From: Ardenticatenales bacterium
GTDB lineage: Bacteria > Chloroflexota > Anaerolineae > Ardenticatenales > Ardenticatenaceae
Length of the DNA stretch: 5,210 bases
Assembly (NCBI GenBank): GCA_013812995.1
Contig: JACCSL010000748.1
Location: forward strand, 1-5,210
Direction of reading: 5' to 3'
The position numbers were made by a program, and so were the translations under genes. Under the pieces are notes generated by a model. That model was not told where the DNA came from, ran no database searches, and saw only the letters and a program-made list of their open reading frames with translations. Of the stretch, positions 1 to 5,210 are shown in pieces (position 1 is the first letter of the stretch; the number at the start of each line of letters is the position of its first letter).

Positions 1-6
1 CCGTGT

Positions 7-55
7 CCCCTCTCCCGAAATCGGGAGAGGGGCGGCCGAAGGCCGGGGAGAGGGC
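7..55. repeat. Intergenic hairpin repeat element (REP-like)
   Basis: A perfect 11-bp inverted repeat (7-17 CCCCTCTCCCG with 22-32) encloses the 4-nt loop AAAT. A second small hairpin follows at once (33-37 CGGCC, loop GAA, 41-45 GGCCG). Bases 46-54 (GGGAGAGGG) can also pair with 8-16, so two alternative folds compete. The element lies upstream of the reductase gene and overlaps no credible coding frame. From memory, near-identical CCCTCTCCC/GGGAGAGGG units are scattered between genes in many Chloroflexota genomes, so this is probably one copy of a dispersed family. It may also end transcription arriving from the left, but no T-run follows it. Confidence 0.6.
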
Positions 56-126
56 CGCCACGCAGAGCCATGACTCCACCACATATTCCAGCAGAACCAG
101 AAACGTAAAACCAGGGTGGAAACATG

Positions 127-161
127 ACGTTTTACGTTTTACGCATTACGTTTTACATCTC
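127..161. repeat. 7-bp periodic tract (ACGTTTT type)
   Basis: Five consecutive 7-bp units begin with AC: ACGTTTT, ACGTTTT, ACGCATT, ACGTTTT and a degenerate ACATCTC. The reverse complement of the motif, AAACGTAAAA at 101-110, forms a 10-bp inverted repeat with 130-139 across a 19-nt loop. The tract lies in the reductase leader. Its function is unknown: it could be a replication-slippage array, a regulator site, or part of a dispersed intergenic repeat. Confidence 0.55.
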
Positions 162-186
162 AAGTTTCAACGACAAGTTTCAACGA
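161..186. repeat. Perfect 13-bp tandem duplication
   Basis: CAAGTTTCAACGA occurs twice head to tail with no mismatch (161-173 and 174-186). The second copy ends 16 bases before the reductase start codon and directly abuts the ribosome binding region. Two identical adjacent copies suggest recent slippage or a paired regulator site; the sequence alone cannot separate these. Confidence 0.6.
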
Positions 187-190
187 TAAG

Positions 191-196
191 AAAGGA
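191..196 (+). promoter_or_regulatory. Ribosome binding site of the aldo/keto reductase
   Basis: AAAGGA sits 6 bases before the ATG at 203. It supports that start, which is also where homology to the family begins (the usual Y-R-x-L-G opening). Confidence 0.6.
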
Positions 197-202
197 CAGG
201 CT

Positions 203-1150
203 ATGCAATATCGACGGTTGGGCGAGGCGGGGATGCGGGTGAGCGAGATTTCGATTGGGGGCTGGCTCACCATTGGCGGCACAGAGGACGAGGCCAGCAG
301 CCGCGCGATTATCACGACGGCGATTGATCACGGGATCAATTTCATCGACGTGGCCGATGTCTATGCGCGGGGCGAGTCAGAGCACTTCATCGGACAGATT
401 ATCAAGGATTATCGCCGCCAGGACCTTGTGATTTCCAGCAAGGTCTACTGGCCGATGAGCGATAACATCAATGACCGGGGTCTAAGCCGCAAGCATCTGA
501 TGGAGTCTATTGACAACTCGCTGAAGCGGCTGGGCATGGATTACCTCGACATCTACTACTGCCACCGCTACGACCCTGAAACGCCCGTCGAGGAGGTAGT
601 GCGAGCGATGGACGATATCATCCGCGCAGGCAAGGTGATCTACTGGGGTACGAGCGTCTGGACGGCGGAGCAGATCACGAGCGCGGTGGAGGTTGCGGAG
701 GCGCGCAATGCCTACCGTCCGCAGGTCGAGCAGCCGCGCTACAATATGTTGGACCGACATATCGAGCCGGACGTGATCCCGACGTGCAAGCACTACGGCA
801 TCGGCCTGACGGTGTGGAGCCCGCTGGCGCAGGGCATCCTGACGGGCAAGTACAACCAGGGCATCCCCGAGGGCAGCCGGGGGGCGGAGACAAACTGGCT
901 CAAGGGGGAACTCAGCGAGGCGAACGTCCAGCGGGTGCGCAAACTAACGGAAATCGCGCAGGGGCTGGGCATCACGGTGGGGCAACTTGCACTGGCCTGG
1001 ATTCTGCGCCGCCCAGAGATCAGCAGCGTCATCACCGGCGCGACGAGCCCGCGCCACGTTGAGGGCAATGTCAAGGCGTCGGAGGTCAAGCTCTCCAGCG
1101 ATGTGACGGAGGAGATTGAGCGGATTCTGGGGGACGAGGCGGAGATGTAG
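203..1150 (+). CDS. Aldo/keto reductase, Kv-beta-like branch
   Basis: Predicted cytoplasmic NADPH-dependent oxidoreductase that reduces aldehydes or ketones to alcohols; the physiological substrate cannot be told. The 315 residues match a full-length (beta/alpha)8 barrel of this superfamily. Visible signatures are the YRRLG opening, the catalytic tetrad D49, Y54, K80 and H121 (in IDVADVY, SSK and YCHRYDPETP), GLSRKH at 93-98, YWGTS at 147-151, WSPLAQGILTGKY at 205-217 and the cofactor-binding GATS at 279-282 with N289. GLSRKH, YWGTSxW and WSPLAxGIxxGKY are shared with voltage-gated K-channel beta subunits and bacterial YghZ-type reductases. Animal Kv-beta proteins have Asn where H121 stands, so this copy keeps the ordinary catalytic residue. 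The start is ATG with AAAGGA 6 bases upstream. It appears to be transcribed alone; nothing nearby suggests a pathway. The family is secure, the substrate unknown. Confidence 0.93.
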   Translation: MQYRRLGEAGMRVSEISIGGWLTIGGTEDEASSRAIITTAIDHGINFIDVADVYARGESEHFIGQIIKDYRRQDLVISSKVYWPMSDNINDRGLSRKHLMESIDNSLKRLGMDYLDIYYCHRYDPETPVEEVVRAMDDIIRAGKVIYWGTSVWTAEQITSAVEVAEARNAYRPQVEQPRYNMLDRHIEPDVIPTCKHYGIGLTVWSPLAQGILTGKYNQGIPEGSRGAETNWLKGELSEANVQRVRKLTEIAQGLGITVGQLALAWILRRPEISSVITGATSPRHVEGNVKASEVKLSSDVTEEIERILGDEAEM

Positions 1151-1180
1151 AAGGTAGGGTGAGGAAAGAGCGCCCTCAGA

Positions 1181-1223
1181 CGCGACGGCCGCCTGGCTCT
1201 AAAGGGAGCAGGTGGCCGTCGCG
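1181..1223. terminator. Long hairpin, possible bidirectional terminator
   Basis: A 15-bp stem (1181-1195 with 1209-1223) has a single G-T pair (1191/1213) and a 13-nt loop. Part of the loop can extend the stem with a bulge. It begins 31 bases after the reductase stop and lies 53 bases beyond the end of a possible minus-strand frame, so it could serve both sides. Neither side has a U-run, so it is not a classical intrinsic terminator. RNA end protection, factor-assisted termination or a repeat-family member are alternatives. The remaining bases of 1151-1276 show nothing else I can name. Confidence 0.35.
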
Positions 1224-1276
1224 AACCAACCTCTTCCCTTCGGACCTAATTTGCAGCGCACAGCAAAGCATTGCCT

Positions 1277-1519
1277 TTATGGAGCCGGAACTGCCGTGGG
1301 AGGAATGCACTCGCCATACGATTGATAGGGTGGAATTCGCACAATGAGTTCACCATTGGGCCCAAGGAATGGGCCGTCATAGAGATGCCCCGATAGCGGC
1401 ATAGCTATCTCGGTGGCACCCAACTCGCCAGGGGAGGCATCGCTCGGACGTTGGGTGCAACTGACGAGAAAAAGGGTTAGAAAGAGGAACCGGCGTCCTT
1501 GACCTCTGTGATTCCCCAA
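1277..1519 (-). CDS. Possible small lipoprotein, hypothetical
   Basis: I do not recognise this protein, and it may not be a gene. With a TTG start at 1519 the frame gives 80 residues that open like a lipoprotein signal peptide: a basic stretch (NHRGQGRR), the hydrophobic run FLFLTLFL, then the lipobox LVSC with the cysteine at residue 21. The remaining 59 residues are Pro/Gly-rich (GPFLGPNGELIVRIPP, ending near IPPTAVPAP) with one more cysteine, and no known domain is apparent. The frame is also open up to an ATG at 1585, which would add an unlikely 22-residue leader. Against it: no convincing Shine-Dalgarno, a rare start codon and short length. For it: the orderly signal peptide, placement divergent from another lipoprotein gene, and a hairpin beyond its stop. 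If real, it is a lipid-anchored surface protein; otherwise it is a remnant or chance frame. Confidence 0.35.
   Translation of the reverse strand: MGNHRGQGRRFLFLTLFLVSCTQRPSDASPGELGATEIAMPLSGHLYDGPFLGPNGELIVRIPPYQSYGECIPPTAVPAP
1416..1458. repeat. Perfect 9-bp inverted repeat, 25-nt loop
   Basis: GCACCCAAC (1416-1424) pairs exactly with GTTGGGTGC (1450-1458). Nearby are two further short stems: GATAGC/GCTATC (1392-1397 with 1404-1409) and GGCCCA/TGGGCC (1359-1364 with 1370-1375). All lie inside the doubtful small minus-strand frame. They may reflect a structured RNA or only chance. Confidence 0.3.
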
Positions 1520-1671
1520 TGCACAATGTCGAAGGTGGCCATATCGGGGCGCTGGCTCGACACATAGGCTTGCACGTTCAAACATATCTTTTGTATCTAC
1601 TCAGAATGATTGCAGAATCGGGTAGAAGACATAAAGATCGAGACCATAGGCATACAGAAAGTCATGTTCAA
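1520..1671. other. Spacer upstream of the lipoprotein gene
   Basis: This stretch separates the possible minus-strand frame from the plus-strand lipoprotein and becomes AT-richer from about 1575 on. It should hold the lipoprotein promoter, but I see only a weak candidate (TTGCAC at 1570-1575, TATCTA at 1594-1599, 18-bp spacing, each 3 of 6 consensus bases), so none is annotated. The lipoprotein frame stays open through here back to an ATG at 1519, but the translation lacks signal-peptide character and is probably not made. Confidence 0.35.
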
Positions 1672-2283
1672 ATGTATGTATTACAAAAAGTGGGGATTTT
1701 AGGTGTAGCTCTTTTGTTCATACTCCCTGGATGCACTCCTACAGAAGAAGAGCGTGAGCCCACGCCGATAGTTTTTGCTACAAGGGAGCCAACTGAAGTG
1801 CCTCACACCGCAACGCCTGAATATAGAATTGTTGGGAAAGAAGGCGAGATTGTCTTGGGTCTTAGAATAAGAATATTCATTAGTTCTACAAATAGGCAAA
1901 ATGATAGAGAAGCAAGTATAGAAGAAGTTCTGGGGAATCCTTTGACATCAGAATATAGAGTTAAAATGGAAGGAAGGATGTTGATGATTGATTTACGTGA
2001 GTTACCACATAATGGTGTATCACAGATTCACGTTGATTTTGATCCAAAAGATGAAAATACCAACTCGATACTGCTAAATACGAATGTAATTTTATCTGGA
2101 GGAAAAACAAGTCCTTTTTCGTCAGGGAATTTAGACGTATCGGAAAACAAAGTATTGGAATTGCAGGTTGAACTGCCAGAAGGAGTTCATGCAGGAACTG
2201 TTTATATTAGTGATACTACACCTGACGTCGAGAATAAACCTGTTGTGGTCATTCACTTAATACGAGAAGAGAAAGAGGATTAA
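1672..2283 (+). CDS. Lipoprotein of unknown function with Thr/Pro linker
   Basis: I do not recognise the family. From the ATG at 1672 the product has 203 residues. It opens with a compact type II signal peptide: one Lys at residue 6, the hydrophobic stretch VGILGVALLFIL, then the lipobox ILPGC with the lipidated cysteine at residue 21. A Thr/Pro/Glu-rich linker follows (about 22-55), then a soluble region of roughly 145 residues with alternating hydrophobic strands that suggests a beta-rich extracytoplasmic domain, ending in an acidic tail. It should be anchored to the outer face of the membrane. Upstream in-frame ATGs at 1519 and 1606 were rejected because they would put a long polar leader before the signal peptide; only a weak AGAAAG at 1656-1661 precedes the chosen start. 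Base composition is much more AT-rich than the flanking genes, with AT-ending codons, which hints at horizontal origin. Substrate and partners are unknown. Confidence 0.72.
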   Translation: MYVLQKVGILGVALLFILPGCTPTEEEREPTPIVFATREPTEVPHTATPEYRIVGKEGEIVLGLRIRIFISSTNRQNDREASIEEVLGNPLTSEYRVKMEGRMLMIDLRELPHNGVSQIHVDFDPKDENTNSILLNTNVILSGGKTSPFSSGNLDVSENKVLELQVELPEGVHAGTVYISDTTPDVENKPVVVIHLIREEKED

Positions 2284-2374
2284 CAATTTATTTTTCTTAT
2301 ACCCATTAATCCCGCCCAAAGGGCCTGCTTCGCTGGTTTTGACTGATTGGCTATCTATGATGACGAGGGGGGGC
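2284..2374. other. Convergent intergenic spacer
   Basis: The spacer lies between two converging genes. It holds a T-rich stretch (2288-2298), a small hairpin (GCCC 2314-2317, loop AAA, GGGC 2321-2324) and a run of seven G at 2367-2373. The 4-bp stem without a following T-run is too weak to call a terminator, although termination from both sides is expected here. Confidence 0.4.
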
Positions 2375-3436
2375 TTACTCCTCTTTCCTCCCAAGCAGCA
2401 GGTAGGTTGTCATGGTGCCCTTTCCTTTGATTGAGACGCTACCTCGTTCCTCAAGCCGATACCGCTCCCGAAGACACTCGTACACAGGGGCTGTCACCTG
2501 GATCGCGCCGGGTATACCGTGCGATTCCATACGGCTGGCCGTGTTAACGGTGTCGCCCCACAAATCGTACACAAAGCGCTTGGTGCCGATGACCCCTGCC
2601 ACGACAGGGCCACTATGAATGCCGATACGGATCCGAACCAATTCCCCATCCTGCCGTCTGATGGGTGCGATGGCTGCCTGCATTTCCAGGGCTAGGTTGG
2701 CAGCCGCCTCAATATGGTCGGGGCGAGAGACAGGAAGACCACTAACAATCATGTAGGCGTCCCCAATCGTCTTGATTTTTTCCAACTGATGGCGTTCCAC
2801 TAATGCGTCAAAGATGGAGAAGATCTCATTCAGGAATCGGACAAGTGCCAGCGGGGTAAGCGTGGCGGCGAGGGGCGTAAAGTCCACAATATCGGCAAAG
2901 AGGACCGTTGCATCGTCGAAACTATCGGCGATAGCATCGGGTGTATGCTTCAAACGTTCGACGATGGCTTTGGGCAGGACATTAAATAACAACTGCTCGA
3001 CCTTCGCCTGCTCTGATTTTACGAGGCGGATATGCTCTTGTTCTAGATCGTGCAGTCGCTTTTTGCTGAGGGAGGCATTGACACGAGCTTCCAAGAACAC
3101 CGGGTCAAATGATTTAGGTAAATAGTCGTCCGCGCCCAACTTGATACAACGAACGACACTCTCCATCTCATCCAAAGCCGAGATTATGATAACAGGAATG
3201 TGCCGCAGTGTCGTATCGGCCTTCATCTGTTCCAGTACCTGATAGCCATTCATGTGGGGCATCAGAACATCGAGCAGCACGATATCAAAGGGCTGAGTGC
3301 GCAGCAATTCCAGGGCCTGCCTGCCATCTTCCGCGACGGTAGCCTCGTGACCCGATTGATGGAGATGATGGGAAAGGATAGTACGATTCAAGAGATCGTC
3401 ATCAACAACAAGTATCTTCCCCGTGGGGAGTATCAT
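2375..3436 (-). CDS. Response regulator with class III adenylate cyclase output
   Basis: A 353-residue cytoplasmic protein, predicted to convert ATP to cAMP under control of receiver phosphorylation. The receiver (about 6-122) has the acidic residues D12-D14, phosphoacceptor D56 in VLLDVLMP, S86 and K108, so it is complete. A helical, charged segment (about 122-165) ending in LLFNVLPKAIVERLK resembles the transducer found before many bacterial cyclase domains. The catalytic domain (about 172-350) shows metal-binding D182 (FADIVDFT) and D226 (KTIGDAYM), base-selecting K222 and D291 (YDLWGDTVN), and transition-state N298 and R302 (VNTASRM). Lys and Asp at the selecting positions are the adenylate pattern; guanylate cyclases carry Glu and Cys. 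One catalytic domain implies a homodimer. The ATG overlaps the upstream kinase stop (ATGA) and has AAGGAG 8 bases before it, so the genes are co-transcribed and probably translationally coupled. The kinase's HPt is the likely phosphodonor. Identity is very secure, partnership inferred. Confidence 0.93.
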   Translation of the reverse strand: MILPTGKILVVDDDLLNRTILSHHLHQSGHEATVAEDGRQALELLRTQPFDIVLLDVLMPHMNGYQVLEQMKADTTLRHIPVIIISALDEMESVVRCIKLGADDYLPKSFDPVFLEARVNASLSKKRLHDLEQEHIRLVKSEQAKVEQLLFNVLPKAIVERLKHTPDAIADSFDDATVLFADIVDFTPLAATLTPLALVRFLNEIFSIFDALVERHQLEKIKTIGDAYMIVSGLPVSRPDHIEAAANLALEMQAAIAPIRRQDGELVRIRIGIHSGPVVAGVIGTKRFVYDLWGDTVNTASRMESHGIPGAIQVTAPVYECLRERYRLEERGSVSIKGKGTMTTYLLLGRKEE

Positions 3437-5210
3437 AAAAACAACTCCTTTCGAACCTGTTCTAACGCCGTGCGGACTCTGTCATACTCAAGTTCAACCT
3501 GTTCGACATGGGCGAGAATCCCGTCCAGGGTACCTTGTTTGCCCAAATTTTCCAGCTTGCGACACATCGCAGCAAGGGCCAGTGCCCCAAAGGTATCACT
3601 GTTCGATTTGAGGGTGTGAGCAATGCGCTGCACCTCCTCGCTGTTGCGTTGCTGAGCGGCTTCGGAGAGTGCGGTGAGCAACTTCGGAGTATTGGTGAGA
3701 AATATATCCAGTAGTTGGACCAGAAAGTCAGGTTGGTCCGTACTCACCGAAGCACGAAACCGCTCCCACACCTTCATGTCGAGAGGGGATTGGAAGGGAA
3801 CTGCGCCTGTGGTTTCCTGGACAGGCGCTATCTCTGGTTGGCAGCGTTGAAGTGCCCTGACCAGTTCTAAGACCAGGATTGGTTTACTCACATAGTCATT
3901 CATCCCGGCTTCAAGGCAAAGTTCCCGATCTCCCTGCATGGCATTGGCCGTCATAGCGATAATATATGGCTGCTGGGCGCGGGGGAGCTCCTCGCGGATG
4001 AAGCGTGTGGCCTCCAGACCGTCCATCTCTGGCATCTGGACATCCATTAGAACGACATCGTAGGGTTGGCGGAGCAGGGCTTCCACCGCCTCCCGACCGG
4101 TGGCAACCACATCAGACTTATATCCCATCTGCCGCAGCAGATGTTGGGCCAACAACTGGTTCACCGCATTGTCCTCCGCCACGAGGATTCGCAGAGGGAG
4201 CCGCTTGGCCATCTGCGGGTCGATTCCCATCCGCTCCTGCGCTGATTGCAGGGGAAGGGGGTCGCCACAGAAAATACTGACAAGGGTATCATACAGGTGG
4301 GATTGCTTGATGGGTTTAGCGAGATAGGTTGTGATGTTGAGTGCCCGTTCCTTGTCGCTTACCTTGCGATGCCCCAGCGGCGCGAGGAGGATCAGGGGAA
4401 GATCGTGGGTATCCGGCTGCGCACGGAGGATCGTGGCGAGGGTCAGCGCATCCATCTCCTGAGTAGACAGTTGTCTATCCAGGAGCATGACATCACAAGG
4501 GCCGCGCTGGCCGAGCCAGGTCAGTGCCTCTGGCCCGGACATGCAGAGCTGGGGCACCATCCCCCATACCTCGACCTGCTGCGAGAGGACATGATGGAGG
4601 GTCGGATTGTCACTGACCAAGAGCAGGTGCTTCCCGTGCAGGTTATGGGGATGGTGCCCCGTAGAGCCCGTGGAGATGGATGAGACCGCCACTGCAACGA
4701 TGGTGAAGTGAAAGGTGGACCCCTGACCAGGCACCCCACGGCTCTCGGCCCACATGGTGCCGCCCATCAATTCGCTCAGGCGCTTACTGATCACCAACCC
4801 CAGCCCTGTACCGCCGTAACGCCGGGTGGTGGAGGCATCCACCTGGCTGAAAGAGTGAAAGAGGCGGTCCATGCGCTTTGGGGGGATCCCAATGCCCATG
4901 TCCCGAATCGCAAAGTGCAACTCTTGCTTGCCATCGATGCCGGGCAGACCTGCGGCTATAGAAAGAACTACCTCGCCCTTCTCTGTAAACTTGATGGCAT
5001 TCCCCAGCAGGTTGATGAGAATCTGGCGTAGGCGTGTCCCGTCCCCTACAATCCGCCTCGGCACGAATGTCCCGTCCATAAAGTAGGCCAACTCAAGTTC
5101 TTTTTCGGCCGCCCTGGTTGCCAGGAGGTCGAGACAGGACTCAATGCAGTCAACCAGGTCAAAGGGTTGCTGCTCCAGTTCCAGATGCCCGGCCTCGATC
5201 TTGGAAAAAT
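3433..5210 (-). CDS. Hybrid histidine kinase (HATPase-REC-REC-HPt), 5' part missing
   Basis: The reading frame runs off the window edge, so only the last 591 residues are seen; sensor domains and the phosphorylated His of the dimerisation domain lie beyond base 5210. In fragment numbering: the end of HisKA (FSKIEAG, 1-7); a HATPase with N-box N70 (NLLGNAIKFT), DMGIGIP from D103, LFHSFSQVD at 117-124 and GGTGLGLVISKRL at 132-144; receiver 1 (about 194-314) with D244 and K298 but one Asp of the acidic pair replaced by Ser (VSDN) and the switch Thr by Ala; receiver 2 (about 340-455), complete with E345, D346, D389, T420 and K442; and an HPt domain (about 479-584) with H531 in AHTLKSNSDTFGA. This is the BarA-like layout with two receivers and a terminal HPt. 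Phosphate should pass from the kinase His to D389, then H531, then the receiver of the overlapping cyclase gene. A TTG at 5091 is internal, not a start. The sensed signal is unknown. Confidence 0.93.
   Translation of the reverse strand, partial: FSKIEAGHLELEQQPFDLVDCIESCLDLLATRAAEKELELAYFMDGTFVPRRIVGDGTRLRQILINLLGNAIKFTEKGEVVLSIAAGLPGIDGKQELHFAIRDMGIGIPPKRMDRLFHSFSQVDASTTRRYGGTGLGLVISKRLSELMGGTMWAESRGVPGQGSTFHFTIVAVAVSSISTGSTGHHPHNLHGKHLLLVSDNPTLHHVLSQQVEVWGMVPQLCMSGPEALTWLGQRGPCDVMLLDRQLSTQEMDALTLATILRAQPDTHDLPLILLAPLGHRKVSDKERALNITTYLAKPIKQSHLYDTLVSIFCGDPLPLQSAQERMGIDPQMAKRLPLRILVAEDNAVNQLLAQHLLRQMGYKSDVVATGREAVEALLRQPYDVVLMDVQMPEMDGLEATRFIREELPRAQQPYIIAMTANAMQGDRELCLEAGMNDYVSKPILVLELVRALQRCQPEIAPVQETTGAVPFQSPLDMKVWERFRASVSTDQPDFLVQLLDIFLTNTPKLLTALSEAAQQRNSEEVQRIAHTLKSNSDTFGALALAAMCRKLENLGKQGTLDGILAHVEQVELEYDRVRTALEQVRKELFL
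3445..3450 (-). promoter_or_regulatory. Ribosome binding site of the cyclase gene
   Basis: On the minus strand AAGGAG lies 8 bases before the cyclase ATG (3436), within the last codons of the kinase gene. With the ATGA overlap it fixes the start and suggests re-initiation by ribosomes that finish the kinase. Confidence 0.75.

Noticed and set aside
127..186. CRISPR-like array
   Set aside because: The units are 7 and 13 bp, directly adjacent and without unique spacers; no cas gene is present.
3..242. Open plus-strand frame over the leader of the reductase gene
   Set aside because: It runs through hairpins and tandem repeats, has no ribosome binding site or recognisable protein character, and overlaps the reductase start.
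482..1089. Long open frames in other phases over the reductase gene
   Set aside because: They are low-complexity, Pro/Arg/Ala-rich shadows of a GC-rich gene with a strong family match in its own frame.
1570..1599. Sigma-70-like promoter TTGCAC-18-TATCTA
   Set aside because: Only 3 of 6 consensus bases match in each box; such matches are common by chance in AT-rich DNA.
1519..1671. N-terminal extension of the lipoprotein to the ATG at 1519 or 1606
   Set aside because: It would place 22 to 51 mostly polar, His/Arg-rich residues before a complete signal peptide, and neither upstream ATG has a Shine-Dalgarno sequence.
2314..2324. Terminator hairpin GCCC-AAA-GGGC between the convergent genes
   Set aside because: The stem is only 4 bp and no T-run follows on either strand.
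2311..2374. Possible insertion-sequence end in the convergent spacer
   Set aside because: No terminal inverted repeat pair, target-site duplication or transposase fragment could be found nearby.
3200..5031. Plus-strand open frames opposite the kinase and cyclase genes
   Set aside because: They lie antisense to well-supported catalytic domains, lack recognisable motifs and show no ribosome binding sites that stand out.
5079..5091. TTG (5091) or ATG (5079) as the start of the kinase gene
   Set aside because: The frame continues without a stop to the window edge and encodes the conserved end of the HisKA domain (FSKIEAG), so both codons are internal.

Overview
The window looks like a chromosomal stretch of a moderately GC-rich, free-living bacterium. 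I lean towards Chloroflexota (Anaerolineae or Chloroflexia type). The reasons are a Thr/Pro/Glu-rich linker directly after a lipobox cysteine, a CCCTCTCCC/GGGAGAGGG intergenic hairpin repeat, and a short ACGTTTT-type repeat. I associate all three with that phylum from memory. No rRNA, tRNA, CRISPR array, transposase or phage gene is visible, and the taxonomic call is an inference.

Layout from left to right: (1) 1-202 is non-coding and repeat-rich, with a strong hairpin element, a 7-bp periodic tract and a perfect 13-bp tandem duplication, ending in a good ribosome binding site. (2) 203-1150 (+) encodes an aldo/keto reductase of the Kv-beta-like branch with the full D-Y-K-H tetrad. (3) 1151-1671 holds a long hairpin, a doubtful small minus-strand lipoprotein frame and an AT-richer spacer. 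(4) 1672-2283 (+) encodes a lipoprotein of unknown function whose base composition (about 40% GC by a spot count) is clearly lower than its neighbours. (5) 2284-2374 is a short convergent spacer. (6) 5210-2375 (-) is a two-gene operon: a hybrid histidine kinase, cut off at the window edge, followed by a receiver-adenylate cyclase fusion. Their coding regions overlap by 4 bases (ATGA).

The operon is the functional core. The kinase fragment carries the end of the dimerisation domain, a HATPase, two receivers and a C-terminal HPt domain. The next gene carries a receiver fused through a helical linker to a class III cyclase with ATP-type specificity residues. Together they read as a His-Asp-His-Asp phosphorelay whose final receiver controls cAMP synthesis. 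The sensor part lies beyond base 5210. The reductase and the lipoproteins show no evident link to this pathway.
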